Shown here piece after piece: positions 54,401 to 63,891 of a stretch of DNA of 64,000 bases. This stretch comes from Anabaena lutea FACHB-196 (GTDB lineage: Bacteria; Cyanobacteriota; Cyanobacteriia; Cyanobacteriales; Nostocaceae): contig NZ_JACJST010000004.1 of assembly GCF_014698305.1 (NCBI RefSeq), forward strand, positions 186,001 through 250,000, written 5' to 3'. Made by a program: the position numbers and the translations under genes. The notes under the pieces are model-generated. The model worked only from the letters and a program-made list of their open reading frames with translations, ran no database searches and was not told where the DNA came from. Numbering within the stretch: the stretch's first letter is position 1; the number at the start of each line of letters is the position of its first letter.

Positions 54401-55262
54401 AGAAAAGTTTGCAAGACAAATAAAAGATAATTATAATTTTTCTCGTTCATTAAAAGATTTAGCTATAACACTGTATAGTCAAGGAAAAAATAAAGATGCC
54501 TATGGGTTAATTACTGAATCTTTAAAATCAGCAAAATTAGTTCAACATGATCCTCATCGCTTATGGATACTCAATGATTTAGCAGTTGCATTTAATCATA
54601 TAGGAAATATAAAAAAATCTAAGGTTCTATTTTTAAAAGCAGAAAAAATAGCAAGAACAGAACAATATTTATCATTTAGATTAAGAAAATTAGTCATATT
54701 AGCACGGAATATTTATGATGTCAAATATAAAGAAAAAGCCGATATTTTATTTTCTGAGATAGAAAAAATAATTATTGAAACAGATGAATATTTAGATCCA
54801 TTATTATTAAGGCAAGTAACGGAAATATTAGTCGAAATAGGATTTTTATGCAAAGCACAAAAGATTTCTAATCTGATTACAGATATACCAGACAGAATAA
54901 TAGCTCTAACCAGTTTAGCAACGGCATTTTCCGAAAGAGGACAAGAAAAAGAAGCTAGAGAAATTTTGGCAACAATCAAGCGAGATTGCGATTTAATACC
55001 TAAAAATATAGATGAAGAAGAGTTAGGAGACCTTTGTACAGCACTAGCTAAAATTAAACAATTTGCAGATGGATTATCTAAGATAATTTTACAAAAACTG
55101 GATACTTTTATAAGTATATTAACAGACTGGGATACTGCTTTTGAAGAAGTTGAAAGTGGTTTATCTGTTGTAATTTTCAGAGAAGTAATCCGTATTGCTG
55201 GTTGGGTAAGTCCGCACTGGCAGGAAATTTATCAGATTTTCCCTGATGTCAAAAGAAACTAA
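51447..55262 (+). CDS. NB-ARC (STAND) NTPase with helical-repeat C-terminus
   Basis: A 1271-residue signal-transduction ATPase. N-terminal ~140 residues form an unfamiliar domain ending around TQGSTNWHFVLKLW; a linker FLPRPDELNKIKSLL leads to the NB-ARC core: P-loop GMGGIGKS (about 191-198), Walker B LLIIDDVW (about 267), sensor LITTRDSK, GLPL-like CGKLPLALAMIG (about 350) and the MHD-like LHDL. The remaining ~750 residues are TPR/HEAT-type helical repeats (ALxxLAxxLAxxG pattern), a probable trigger sensor. Frame is open to 51360, but ATG at 51447 precedes a normal start. AT-rich relative to the neighbours. A defence or programmed-death role is inference. Confidence 0.75.
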   Translation: MNTPKKEPNFSARARQLASRFLEELLSYVLDNRHDLAIKYRWEDEDSNNPKLIIFETPLRLLVKLAKLDKNDYFYEIIRNFKYLNICEDRRTSTQGSTNWHFVLKLWSKDKQKNLIEFDKLWESQRLEKSKKLDNHQTKSKILGKLSHVPEQPLNFLPRPDELNKIKSLLLENENQRVAVTGISHRVGLQGMGGIGKSVLAAILAHDEDIRSVFPDGILWVTLGQQPALTLRQSDLAKMLGDSSQIFQDVQQGKVYLGELLANKACLLIIDDVWKTKDAQAFNVLGQRCKMLITTRDSKILEELGTVNHQLDLLTVPESLALLALWAKQHPETLPLEAHQIVEECGKLPLALAMIGAMLKDKPDRWKNVLYKLRNADLEKIKFNFPDYPYPNLLKAIQVSVEALEPDLQKRYLDFAVFPEDTLIPEAVLQPFWQSEGLNTFDTQDDIDLFVERSLVRRDDQNCLTLHDLQYDYVCKQAGDLSILHNRLLAAYSKYCSHGWHTGINDGYFFQNLAYHLRESGRKKELYRLLIKSPDWMEAKYIACIGDAAYVADLQLAINDFTDPLTADELLILVQLHTARQIVNQRVSLYNNDDLITLVWLDREEEALNHARLRLDIEERFYGLITIYKSLDENKKHKPEILDEIWEIAKSLDGLGKFEAFCDLYNLICKTKVSLSLDEIKAILSETVQLFKERNYLLNSCQHDWDKIKFIQILSKFASLLFVIGEHELSNIVFIEVETAIQILIESDKLYNNKNLIYLVVNIAECNRFNEAYMISQITQESWVKIEVLSHLAKTLCSKRMQSEAKLYLAEVQEIVPLLNGSIRAEQSLVELVSVTAYAGDIRQAQEYLSMIENDDLYSEGLMEMSVAVAKCGNFLKAEEFIQDIEDKQVRKNALSALASELAKSGYQDKASLLLRDIKQEAFSIQDDFYLPSALAVLTEVLAKSNFLDEAQKVMKFINDDYEEKGYALYSLVKSLIQIGDLEKAEKFARQIKDNYNFSRSLKDLAITLYSQGKNKDAYGLITESLKSAKLVQHDPHRLWILNDLAVAFNHIGNIKKSKVLFLKAEKIARTEQYLSFRLRKLVILARNIYDVKYKEKADILFSEIEKIIIETDEYLDPLLLRQVTEILVEIGFLCKAQKISNLITDIPDRIIALTSLATAFSERGQEKEAREILATIKRDCDLIPKNIDEEELGDLCTALAKIKQFADGLSKIILQKLDTFISILTDWDTAFEEVESGLSVVIFREVIRIAGWVSPHWQEIYQIFPDVKRN

Positions 55263-55290
55263 CTGTAAAATTTTTATTGTTTCTGGTATA

Positions 55291-55309
55291 ATAAAAAATA
55301 ACCTCTATT
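55291..55309. repeat. 19-bp direct repeat, right copy
   Basis: ATAAAAAATAACCTCTATT, identical to 50803-50821. Its last half also forms the left arm of the terminator hairpin at 55300-55340. Confidence 0.7.
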
Positions 55310-55352
55310 GGTAATAGAATTACTTATTACCTCAGAGGTTAATATTCTACTT
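55300..55352. terminator. Bidirectional terminator between NB-ARC gene and glmS
   Basis: AACCTCT and AGAGGTT form the outer stem and GGTAATA/TATTACC the inner one. On the minus strand the hairpin is followed by ATTTTTTATT, good for glmS; on the plus strand CTACTTTTTTATT follows slightly later. Confidence 0.75.
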
Positions 55353-55354
55353 TT

Positions 55355-57250
55355 TTATTCCACAGTTACCGACTTCGCTAAATTCCTCGGTTGATCCACA
55401 TCCAAACCCCGCCGCGCTGCAATGTGATAAGCTAACAATTGCAATGGTATAACCGTGAGAATTGGGGAAAGAATTTCCTCAACTTCCGAAACAGGAATTA
55501 AATCATTAAAGATTTCCGCCGCTTCCCCATCTTTAACAGAAGTCACACCAATTAACCTTGCATCTCTAGCTTTTGCTTCCTGAGCATTAGAAATCACCTT
55601 TTCATATACAGTACCAGGAACTGCGATCGCAACTACAGGAACTTTCGCATCTAACAAAGCAATAGGGCCATGTTTCATTTCCCCAGCCGGATAACCTTCG
55701 GCGTGAATATAACTGATTTCTTTTAATTTCAAAGCCCCTTCTAACGCAATCGGAAAATTAATTCCTCTCCCAATAAAGATAAAATCTTTCGTTTCCGCAA
55801 AATCATGTACCAAATGCTCAATATAACGTTCTTGAGTTTCTAAAATCGCTTCAATTTCCCCTGGTAGCTGACGTAAACCTGTGATAATTTCCTCCAATCT
55901 TGGGGAAGTAATCTCATGACGACGATAAGCCAAATCTAACGCCAAAGCATAAAACGCCATCAATTGCGCCACAAAAGTTTTCGTCGCTGCGACACCAATT
56001 TCAATTCCCCCATGAGTATTGATAATATTCGCAACCATATTACCTAAACTACTTTCTGGGCGGTTAGTAATTCCCAAAAGTCGCGCTTGATACTTAGCTT
56101 CTTTTCCTAGTCGGCGTTCTTTTTCCATCGCCAAAGCTGCTAAAGTATCAGCAGTTTCCCCAGATTGAGTTACGCCAATAGTGAGAGTATTAGCCGTTAG
56201 TGGTGATGGTGCATAACGAAATTCAGAAGCATATTGTACCTGAGTGGGAATTCCCGCCAATTGTTCTAATAAGTATTTACCCACTAATGCAGCGTGCCAA
56301 CTTGTACCACAGGCCACAATTTGAATTTGTTCTAAATCTGCGTACAATTTTGCTGGTAAACCCAATTTCACCGGTGATTGATCAGTTATTTGGGTATTAT
56401 CTTCTGTTGAGAAATAAGCTTCTAAACAATCCCGCACTACTCCCGGTTGCTCATAGATTTCCTTGAGCATAAAATGCTTGAATCCCTGTTTTTCCACCAT
56501 GATGGGATTCCAATTCAGGGTGCGAGGATTCTTTTTCAAGCGATGTCCAGCAAAATTATACACCTCCACCCCTAAAGGAGTCAAACGAGCAATTTCACCG
56601 TTTTCTAGGGGCAATATAGCGCGGGTATAGGGGACAATTGCCGGAGTATCAGAAGCACAGAAAAACTCACCTTGTCCAAAACCAATGACTAACGGTGCTT
56701 GTTGGCGAACTACAATCAATTCATCAGGGTAGTCAGCAGAAATAGCCGCAACAGCAAATGCTCCCTCTAATTTACTCACAGCTTCCCGCACTGCATCTAA
56801 AAAAACCGAAGCGGAAAGGGAATTTTCAGGAGAATGCTTTAAACACTCAGCAATTAGATGGGGGATTACCTCTGTATCTGTTTCTGAACGAAATTTATGT
56901 CCTAGCGCCTTAAGGTGTTCCCGCAACTCGCGGTAATTCTCAATAATGCCATTCTGCACCACTGCTATCCGCAGCGCCGTATCCATATGTGGATGGGCGT
57001 TATGTTCTTCTGGTTTACCATGAGTTGCCCAGCGAGTGTGACCAATGCCAATTTGGGCAGGATTTTCGATTTGTTCTAGTTTAGAACGCAGGTTGAGCAA
57101 TTTTCCTTTAGCCCGCACACAATGAACGTCACCTTCCCAAATAGTGGCAATTCCTGCCGAGTCATAACCTCTATACTCTAATTTTTCTAGTCCAGCCAAT
57201 AGAATATCTGTTGCCGCTTGAGTGCCTATATATCCAACTATTCCGCACAT
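55355..57250 (-). CDS. glmS: Glutamine-fructose-6-phosphate aminotransferase (isomerising)
   Basis: Makes glucosamine-6-phosphate from fructose-6-phosphate and glutamine, feeding peptidoglycan and lipopolysaccharide synthesis. The 631-residue cytosolic protein begins MCGIVGYIG, with Cys2 as the glutaminase nucleophile. GIGHTRWATHGKP and a GFAT N-terminal domain (about 1-240) precede two SIS domains (about 300-600), with GCTSWHA-like ACGTSWHAAL and TQSGETADT. The C-terminus ends DVDQPRNLAKSVTVE. No glmS ribozyme-like structure is evident upstream. The psaC gene is next upstream on the same strand. Confidence 0.96.
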   Translation of the reverse strand: MCGIVGYIGTQAATDILLAGLEKLEYRGYDSAGIATIWEGDVHCVRAKGKLLNLRSKLEQIENPAQIGIGHTRWATHGKPEEHNAHPHMDTALRIAVVQNGIIENYRELREHLKALGHKFRSETDTEVIPHLIAECLKHSPENSLSASVFLDAVREAVSKLEGAFAVAAISADYPDELIVVRQQAPLVIGFGQGEFFCASDTPAIVPYTRAILPLENGEIARLTPLGVEVYNFAGHRLKKNPRTLNWNPIMVEKQGFKHFMLKEIYEQPGVVRDCLEAYFSTEDNTQITDQSPVKLGLPAKLYADLEQIQIVACGTSWHAALVGKYLLEQLAGIPTQVQYASEFRYAPSPLTANTLTIGVTQSGETADTLAALAMEKERRLGKEAKYQARLLGITNRPESSLGNMVANIINTHGGIEIGVAATKTFVAQLMAFYALALDLAYRRHEITSPRLEEIITGLRQLPGEIEAILETQERYIEHLVHDFAETKDFIFIGRGINFPIALEGALKLKEISYIHAEGYPAGEMKHGPIALLDAKVPVVAIAVPGTVYEKVISNAQEAKARDARLIGVTSVKDGEAAEIFNDLIPVSEVEEILSPILTVIPLQLLAYHIAARRGLDVDQPRNLAKSVTVE

Positions 57251-57722
57251 TGCTTAAACCACTCCGGTTTCAGGATTTTAACCAGTTACCAGTTACCACT
57301 TACCAGTTATCAGTTCATTTGGTTGAAATCTCTCACCATCAGCCTAATAACTGTTCACGATTTACTGTTCACCGAATTTAATTAAGTATAGTTGTCAGCA
57401 CAGAGTAGTCATCGGCAAAATTCACGAAGAGACGCACAGCGAGGGACACGGGGACACAGAGAGAGGGACGCGGGGAGATGAGGACGCGGGGACTGAGAGA
57501 CGCGGTGACGCGCGGAAAATTAAGAATTACCTGTCACCTGTCACCTGTTTACGAATTACGAATTACGTTGGCGGTAGCCTGCCGTAGGCACTATTACGAA
57601 TTACGAATTATTTTAAGAGTGCTGAGTTCTGAGAGAAGAAACAAGAATGCTTTTAGGTGACTTGCTTCTTATTTCTCCTGTTCTCAGCCCTCAGCACTAA
57701 TTTACTGAGTTTTTTAAAATCC
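57251..57722. repeat. 472-bp STRR-rich gap between glmS and psaC
   Basis: ACCAGTTACCA units (57279-57310), GACGCGGGGA/GAGGGAC units (57430-57510), CTGTCAC units (57530-57545) and TACGAATTACGAATTACG arrays (about 57550-57610) follow each other. CTGAGTTCTGAGAG and TCTCAGCCCTCAGCACT units are also seen. No gene. The glmS promoter must lie near 57260-57420. Confidence 0.7.
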
Positions 57723-58558
<836 letters not shown>

Positions 58559-58930
58559 ATGGAGTCAGACTCTTTGCCAACTGAGGTAATTCTGACCAAT
58601 TCGTGTCAGTCTCTCGGTAGATTACAACTTGATTGGACACCCCAACCGGGAAACTATCTCGATTTGGAAGGTATAACTTACGCAGTCCTAGAGCGTCGTC
58701 ATCGATACCACTATAAAGGAGGGCGCTACCGCCTACATAATATTGCTATTTACGTCCAAAAAGCTAAACGACCATCAGAAAAAAGTTTATTGCAGGGAAG
58801 ATGGGTAATTGGTGATGCCACCTGTAGCTATAATGCTCATTCGGAAATCATTCGCTGTGCAGTTAACCCAGAAGGCCCCTGTAAATCATGTCGGTTCTAT
58901 GAAAATAGAGAACTCTTGACAGGGGGCTAA
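58559..58930 (+). CDS. DUF6464 family protein
   Basis: A 123-residue soluble protein of a cyanobacterial family of unknown function (DUF6464-like). A cysteine-rich end (DATCSYNAHSEIIRCAVNPE, then PCKSCRFYE) could bind zinc or a metal cluster: C97, C108, C116, C119 approximately. The N-terminal part LDWTPQPGNYLDLEGITYAVLERRHRYHY is beta-rich. Convergent with fmt. Confidence 0.72.
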   Translation: MESDSLPTEVILTNSCQSLGRLQLDWTPQPGNYLDLEGITYAVLERRHRYHYKGGRYRLHNIAIYVQKAKRPSEKSLLQGRWVIGDATCSYNAHSEIIRCAVNPEGPCKSCRFYENRELLTGG

Positions 58931-59019
58931 AGACACTGGGACGGGGAGAAAATTAATCAAGACCCCCGACTGAAACTGTTTTTAAGTTTAAATTTTAAAT
59001 TTTAAATTTTTAATTGATC

Positions 59020-60018
59020 TCAATCACCCATCATTTCTCCAACTGTTAAACGAGTTCCATTCACGAAATCCCATCCTGATTGAGGGCGTTTCCCAGTTAG
59101 CTGAACTTCTCTTAAAAGCAACAACCCTTCCCAAGTTTGTACAATTGCACCCATTCCCTTAGCAATACTCACGACTTGTCCAGGAGCGCCGGATGTACTT
59201 GACAAATTAGGTATTTTATGTATTTTATCTTGTAATTCAGGTGGTAATTCGTGAATATAAGCAGAATCGAGGGGAACAGTGGCTGCGATTTTTAGTGCTT
59301 GGTTACGAAAGGTAGTTATGCAATTAGGATAAAAGCCTCTAATTTGATTGTGTAACTGGATAGCAGTCTTTGACCAGTCCAAATTATAGTCTTGCTTTTG
59401 AATCAAAGATGCGTAAGTAGCTGCGGAATTATCTTGAGGAATGGGTTCAATTTCCCCACGTTCCAGCTTGAGCAGGGTTTCTACTAACAAATCCGCACCA
59501 ATTACCTCTAGCTGATCAGCTAAAATTTGAGCATTATCTAGTAATTGAATAGGTATAGTTGCTTTTAAAAGCATATCTCCCGTATCCATGCCAGCATCCA
59601 TTAACATAGTTGTAATCCCGGTTTCTTTCTCCCCGTGATACAAACACCACTGAATGGGAGCCGCTCCTCGATACTGAGGTAAAATCGAACCATGTACGTT
59701 GATACAACCCAACTTGGGCATCTTTAAAATTTTCTTAGACAAAATCTGTCCGTAAGCAACTACGACAAACACATCTGCTTCTAATTGTTGAAGTTGGCTT
59801 AAAGTTTCAACATCTTTTTTCACTTTCTCTGGTTGCCATACTGATAGATTGTGAGCAGTAGCGAGTGCTTTTACAGGAGATGGTGTCAATTTATTCCCTC
59901 GCTCTCGGCGTTTATCGGGTTGGCTGACAACTGCTAAGACTTGAAATTCTGGGTGATCCAGTAATTTTTTGAGAGTGGGAACTGCAAACTGGGGAGTACC
60001 AAAAAATACGACTTTCAT
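59020..60018 (-). CDS. fmt: Methionyl-tRNA formyltransferase
   Basis: Formylates initiator Met-tRNA with 10-formyl-THF. The 332-residue protein has the catalytic trio N107, H109 ([17 protein letters not shown]) and D145 ([11 protein letters not shown]), an N-terminal Rossmann fold ([16 protein letters not shown]) and a C-terminal OB-type domain (from about 210). Length is normal. It is close to the DUF6464 gene (89-bp gap, convergent). Its location does not include def, which is often adjacent in other bacteria. Confidence 0.95.
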   Translation of the reverse strand: MKVVFFGTPQFAVPTLKKLLDHPEFQVLAVVSQPDKRRERGNKLTPSPVKALATAHNLSVWQPEKVKKDVETLSQLQQLEADVFVVVAYGQILSKKILKMPKLGCINVHGSILPQYRGAAPIQWCLYHGEKETGITTMLMDAGMDTGDMLLKATIPIQLLDNAQILADQLEVIGADLLVETLLKLERGEIEPIPQDNSAATYASLIQKQDYNLDWSKTAIQLHNQIRGFYPNCITTFRNQALKIAATVPLDSAYIHELPPELQDKIHKIPNLSSTSGAPGQVVSIAKGMGAIVQTWEGLLLLREVQLTGKRPQSGWDFVNGTRLTVGEMMGD

Positions 60019-61000
60019 TAGTTATGAGTCATTGGTGATTAGTCATTAGTCAATATTAAGTGCGTCATGAATCACTGACAACCGACTGCCCACAACTGAC
60101 TAAATCTCAAGAGAGATGAAAAAAACGCAAAGCAATTTTGCTTTTTGGACATTAAATTTTAGTTGTTTGATGGTAAAGTGTTTATTATCGGTGCAACAAA
60201 AAGTTCCTTGATAGACTAAAATATTTTAGCAAACAGGTCAGCTGAGATTAACTGTCTCTGCTGTTTACAAGCATCAATATTTGGTCATGCCTTATGGCTG
60301 GCCATTTAGCCACCTGATCATCCAATTAACTTGATAAGTTACCAAATTAGTTTTGCTTGTATTTGCGTGATGCCTGCGGCAAGCGTACCCCTCTGGGGAA
60401 GCAAGCTACACGTAGCGCCTTGCAGAAAATCTATAGCAATATTTACAAATAGATTTGCTATTTATGAGTTTTGGTGGATGATAATGATATTTTTGTTGAT
60501 AATTTTGCGCCGACTATCCGAAATTCTCAAGGAACAAACCATCTTTTTGTGTTATCGGGGTCAGCGCTGTTATGGCAGCTTAATAAATAAGGAAACCTAA
60601 GTTTGATTAGTTTTAGCTCAAGCTGCTGTTAAAAGTTTACCTAAATTTAGTCGCCATCTTTAGTAGTCCAAAGACGCAACTTATATTCTTTTTAGAGTCA
60701 TCTATATTCGGCTTGGTTTGAGTATAGGCTAAAAATTCATGTATAGTCACGCACTAATTACTGAGTTAATCCATATTCAGTAGTTCGTCACAACATTGTA
60801 CAGAAAAATTACAGAGTTTGAAGATTATAGAGGTGTGAACGATGATACTGAAACTTTTGTAAAGTGATGCAAAATTTGAAGAGATTATCTCGTTAGAGCT
60901 TGTAGTTTGTTGTTATACATATAATATTCATAGCTTTTTCCTTGCTGTATAGACATTGCCCCTCACATAGCAACTGCCCCACCCCCTAGAGAGTCCACTC
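60019..61000. other. 982-bp intergenic region without supported gene
   Basis: The longest gap. It contains a dispersed repeat TGCCTGCGGCAAGCG/ACCCCTCTGGGG (60370-60400) and CTACACGTAGCGCC. A 89-codon frame (60331-60600) crosses it and carries the repeat, so it is not credible. No tRNA-like cloverleaf found. The fmt promoter and that of the gene at 61001 are here. Confidence 0.5.
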
Positions 61001-62305
61001 ATGCTTAAATCCCTTTTGCTGTCAGGATGGTTCCGCGTACAACCATTTCTTAAGTACGTTGTTGTTGTGATACTCATTGCACCCTTTATAGGGGTATCTG
61101 TTTACTCTACCTCAGCGAAACAATCACAGGTAGCAAAAATTAATTCAGGACTTAAACAATCAGATTCAATGACCCAGGAGCAGGTTGTTGCAAAGGAACC
61201 TAATTTACAAGTAGGTCGAGTCAACTTATTGGGTGCAAGATTAGAGTCTATGCTAGTCAACAAGCCTATAAGTGAGGAAAGGCAACTATTACTGGCTGAT
61301 AAAATTGATTCTGGGGCTATTAAAGCAAATAATCTGTCAAGCGGTGATGTGGCTGCTAGTGATATTTTGGCAGTAGTCAAAAAAGCTAATTTAGCAAAAG
61401 TTCCTGTTAGTCAAGCAGATTTAATCCAAAAATTAAAAGACGCGAAAGTTCAGGCTTTGCAAAGGGAAGGAGATTCTCTAGTCAGCAAGAGTATGGGGAC
61501 TCAAGCATTAGCAACAACTAACATCACTTCCAGCATCAGAGAATCACAACCATCCTCAATCACAGAAATACCTGTAAATAGTCAGCCAGATGACTTGGAA
61601 GCAATACCAGATGATCCCATGGGCAGTCCACATCCGATCCCCTGGAAATGGATTATGATGACTCAGGAAGCTATTGGCGGAAAAGGGGGTTCTGGAGTGC
61701 GATACTATCGCAGTGTGCCAGTGGTTTCTCCCGATGGCAGGTATGCTGTTTATAGCCGTGTGCAACTAGAAGTTAACCCAGAAATGTACAACAGCCGAGT
61801 AACTAGCTTGTTGTTTATAGAAGATAAGCAAACCAAGAGTTTGCGAGTGATGGCTGCAACTTCTCAGCCTATAGATCCACTCTTAAAACAGAGGGTGGGA
61901 TCAGAAGAAATCGATCATCAAGGCAAAATAGGGGTATTAGTTCCTGTCAGCTGGTCAGAAAAAGGCGATCGCTTTTTAGCCCGCAAGTTTGTAGGTATAT
62001 TTAACACAGCCGATGTTACAGATCATGCATTGATTTGGGATCGTCAACAAAATCAGACTCAAACAGTTGCACCACCTCAAGAAGAAAATGAGCATGAAAA
62101 AATAGCAATATTATTAGGTTGGAGTAAAAAACAACCGGATCATGCGTTGTTCCGTACAGGTGAATTAGGTGCAGAAAATTGGCCTTTGGTGCAAGTGTCT
62201 AGTGATGGTAAAAGTGTAAATGTTTCCACAGATGGGGATCAACCTGTGACTTTTGGTGAAAGAGATCCCCAAGTTTGGGCTGAACCACAAGTTGCGTCCC
62301 GATAA
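61001..62305 (+). CDS. Hypothetical cyanobacterial membrane-anchored protein
   Basis: A 434-residue protein with an N-terminal membrane helix (about 19-36, YVVVVILIAPFIGVSVYST) and a periplasmic part. I do not recognise a named domain. The N-terminal third is helical and low in aromatic residues (GAIKANNLSSGDVAASDIL). The C-terminal part has beta-rich stretches like VVSPDGRYAVYSRVQLEVNPE and GDRFLARKFVGIF, resembling a WD/beta-propeller-like piece of unknown kind. It is monocistronic, ended by a clear terminator. Confidence 0.65.
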   Translation: MLKSLLLSGWFRVQPFLKYVVVVILIAPFIGVSVYSTSAKQSQVAKINSGLKQSDSMTQEQVVAKEPNLQVGRVNLLGARLESMLVNKPISEERQLLLADKIDSGAIKANNLSSGDVAASDILAVVKKANLAKVPVSQADLIQKLKDAKVQALQREGDSLVSKSMGTQALATTNITSSIRESQPSSITEIPVNSQPDDLEAIPDDPMGSPHPIPWKWIMMTQEAIGGKGGSGVRYYRSVPVVSPDGRYAVYSRVQLEVNPEMYNSRVTSLLFIEDKQTKSLRVMAATSQPIDPLLKQRVGSEEIDHQGKIGVLVPVSWSEKGDRFLARKFVGIFNTADVTDHALIWDRQQNQTQTVAPPQEENEHEKIAILLGWSKKQPDHALFRTGELGAENWPLVQVSSDGKSVNVSTDGDQPVTFGERDPQVWAEPQVASR

Positions 62306-62329
62306 TTCGTAAATAATTAACAATATCCA

Positions 62330-62366
62330 TTCCCGTTGTTGCTAAAGGTAAAAACGGGAAATTTTT
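62330..62366 (+). terminator. Rho-independent terminator
   Basis: TTCCCGTT pairs with AACGGGAA (8 bp), followed by ATTTTT. It is 24 bp past the stop of the hypothetical protein. Confidence 0.85.
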
Positions 62367-62390
62367 ATGTTTAGTTCTTGCTTTGAAGGA

Positions 62391-62504
62391 ACTAGTACAA
62401 CACGGCGTAAGTTAAGCAACCATTAAAAATACTGAAAAAGCCTGTTTAATCTACTTTTTTAATTTTTAATTGTTAATTTTTAATTCCGAGAAAGCGGTAC
62501 TAGT
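62391..62504. repeat. MITE-like element, copy C (ACTAGTAC ends)
   Basis: 114 bp starting ACTAGTACAACACGGCG and ending AAAGCGGTACTAGT. It closely matches copy A at 10927 in the interior (TAATCTACTTTTTTAATTTTTAAT). It lies between a terminator and the EamA gene end. Confidence 0.7.
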
Positions 62505-62537
62505 TTACTCTCAACACTCAGCACAGAGATGTTTAAT

Positions 62538-63551
62538 TTAAGATCCCAAACTATTTGATTTTACACAATTAGCCTCCGAGACAACCAGCACAGCTGATGT
62601 TGGTTCGCTGACATCAACCTCTGTGTACGGCTCAAAATCTTGAGAGTTTTGGCCGAGAACTATTGCAGATAAAACAAAAGTCGCGCCAATGAGACTGCTT
62701 ATACCAAGCTGTTCACCAAGTAACCAAAACGAGAATATCGCTGCGAATATTGGCTCAAGTGTATAAAGTAAAGCCGCTTCTTCAGACCGAATCCATCGTT
62801 GAGCTAATGTCTGAAGCCAGGTGACAATGGCAGTGGCCACTAACCCGAGGTAAAGAATCACGCTCCAGTTCTCATATATGGTATTAAACTCTTCGACTAA
62901 TTGTGTGTTACTCCACAGTGCGCCTAGTATGGCAACTACAACTAATTGGACGCTAGTGAGCGATAAAGATGGATGACGGGGTGCTATTTGTTCTAGTATG
63001 AGAGTATAAATTGCATAAACAATGGCATCTACTAACATTAGCAAATCGCCAATTCCTAATACTCCCTCTCCCCAAAATATTACGCCGATACCAAAAATAG
63101 CAAGTCCAGCAGATAGGAAAGTTTTTAACGGTAAGTGCCGACCCAAAAACAAGCCCAGTAAAGGTACTAAGATTGCACTTAGGCTAATAATAAATGCTGC
63201 CCGGTTTGCATGAATGCTTTCTAGAGCAATTGTTTCAATAGCTAGATAGGCAAAAAACAATAGTCCCAGAAGTAAACCATCGCGTAGCATCAGCTTATTT
63301 AGACGACGCAAGTTGACGCTAAAAAATATTGCTGCTACAGTGAATCTCATTGAAATTAATACACTGGGCGAAAGACTATTGACTGTGTTTTCGATGAGTG
63401 GGAAGGTTGAACCCCAAATGATGTTGATAATAACGAACAGTATTATTCCTTTAATACGCAAGTTATTTTGTGTAAATTGATGGGTATAAGTATCGAGACT
63501 GACACCAGCTGGCACCCAACGGCTGAATATCTTACTCAGAAACAATTTCAT
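62538..63551 (-). CDS. EamA/DMT-superfamily transporter
   Basis: A 337-residue inner-membrane protein with ten predicted membrane helices arranged in two EamA repeats (first at about 33-160, NIIWGSTFPLIENTV; second from about 175, with SVILYLGLVATAIVTWLQTLAQRW). YTLEPIFAAIFSFWLLGEQLG is the classic conserved end motif. It probably exports a metabolite or drug; the substrate cannot be read. The C-terminal ~35 residues are polar and cytosolic. Confidence 0.88.
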   Translation of the reverse strand: MKLFLSKIFSRWVPAGVSLDTYTHQFTQNNLRIKGIILFVIINIIWGSTFPLIENTVNSLSPSVLISMRFTVAAIFFSVNLRRLNKLMLRDGLLLGLLFFAYLAIETIALESIHANRAAFIISLSAILVPLLGLFLGRHLPLKTFLSAGLAIFGIGVIFWGEGVLGIGDLLMLVDAIVYAIYTLILEQIAPRHPSLSLTSVQLVVVAILGALWSNTQLVEEFNTIYENWSVILYLGLVATAIVTWLQTLAQRWIRSEEAALLYTLEPIFAAIFSFWLLGEQLGISSLIGATFVLSAIVLGQNSQDFEPYTEVDVSEPTSAVLVVSEANCVKSNSLGS

Positions 63552-63891
63552 AAAGACTTTCTAAATCTCCCCTCAATAATGAGGAATGGAGGGGTTACTA
63601 TTTTTATCAACATTTTTCTATTTTGAAAGATTAAGTTTTACTACATAAAGTAAATACTATCTTAACTCTCCTCCATAGGGCTATTCATTACACGGATCTT
63701 TCTGAACATTTGGGAGAGCGATGCCTACGGAGGGCGATAAAACTCCGACACCAATAGACATCTAACATTGTTCGCTGTTTCTTATTGATAGTCAGGTGAC
63801 AGAACGGGGAACTTTTAATGAAGAACAGTGATAGAATGCAGCGATTTCATTCGTGTTCAAAACCTAGTTAAATAGTAGTCCGTAAGTAATT
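63552..63891. promoter_or_regulatory. 340-bp divergent region between EamA and lipoprotein genes
   Basis: No gene. A GCCTACGGAGGGCGATAAAACTCCG stretch near 63724-63748 (dispersed repeat type) and AT-rich flanks are seen. Promoters for both genes must be here. Confidence 0.45.

Noticed and set aside
57251-57420. glmS ribozyme
   Set aside because: No conserved core found before glmS; the region is tandem repeats.
60331-60600. 89-codon frame in the 982-bp gap
   Set aside because: Contains a dispersed non-coding repeat and has no recognisable domain or ribosome site.
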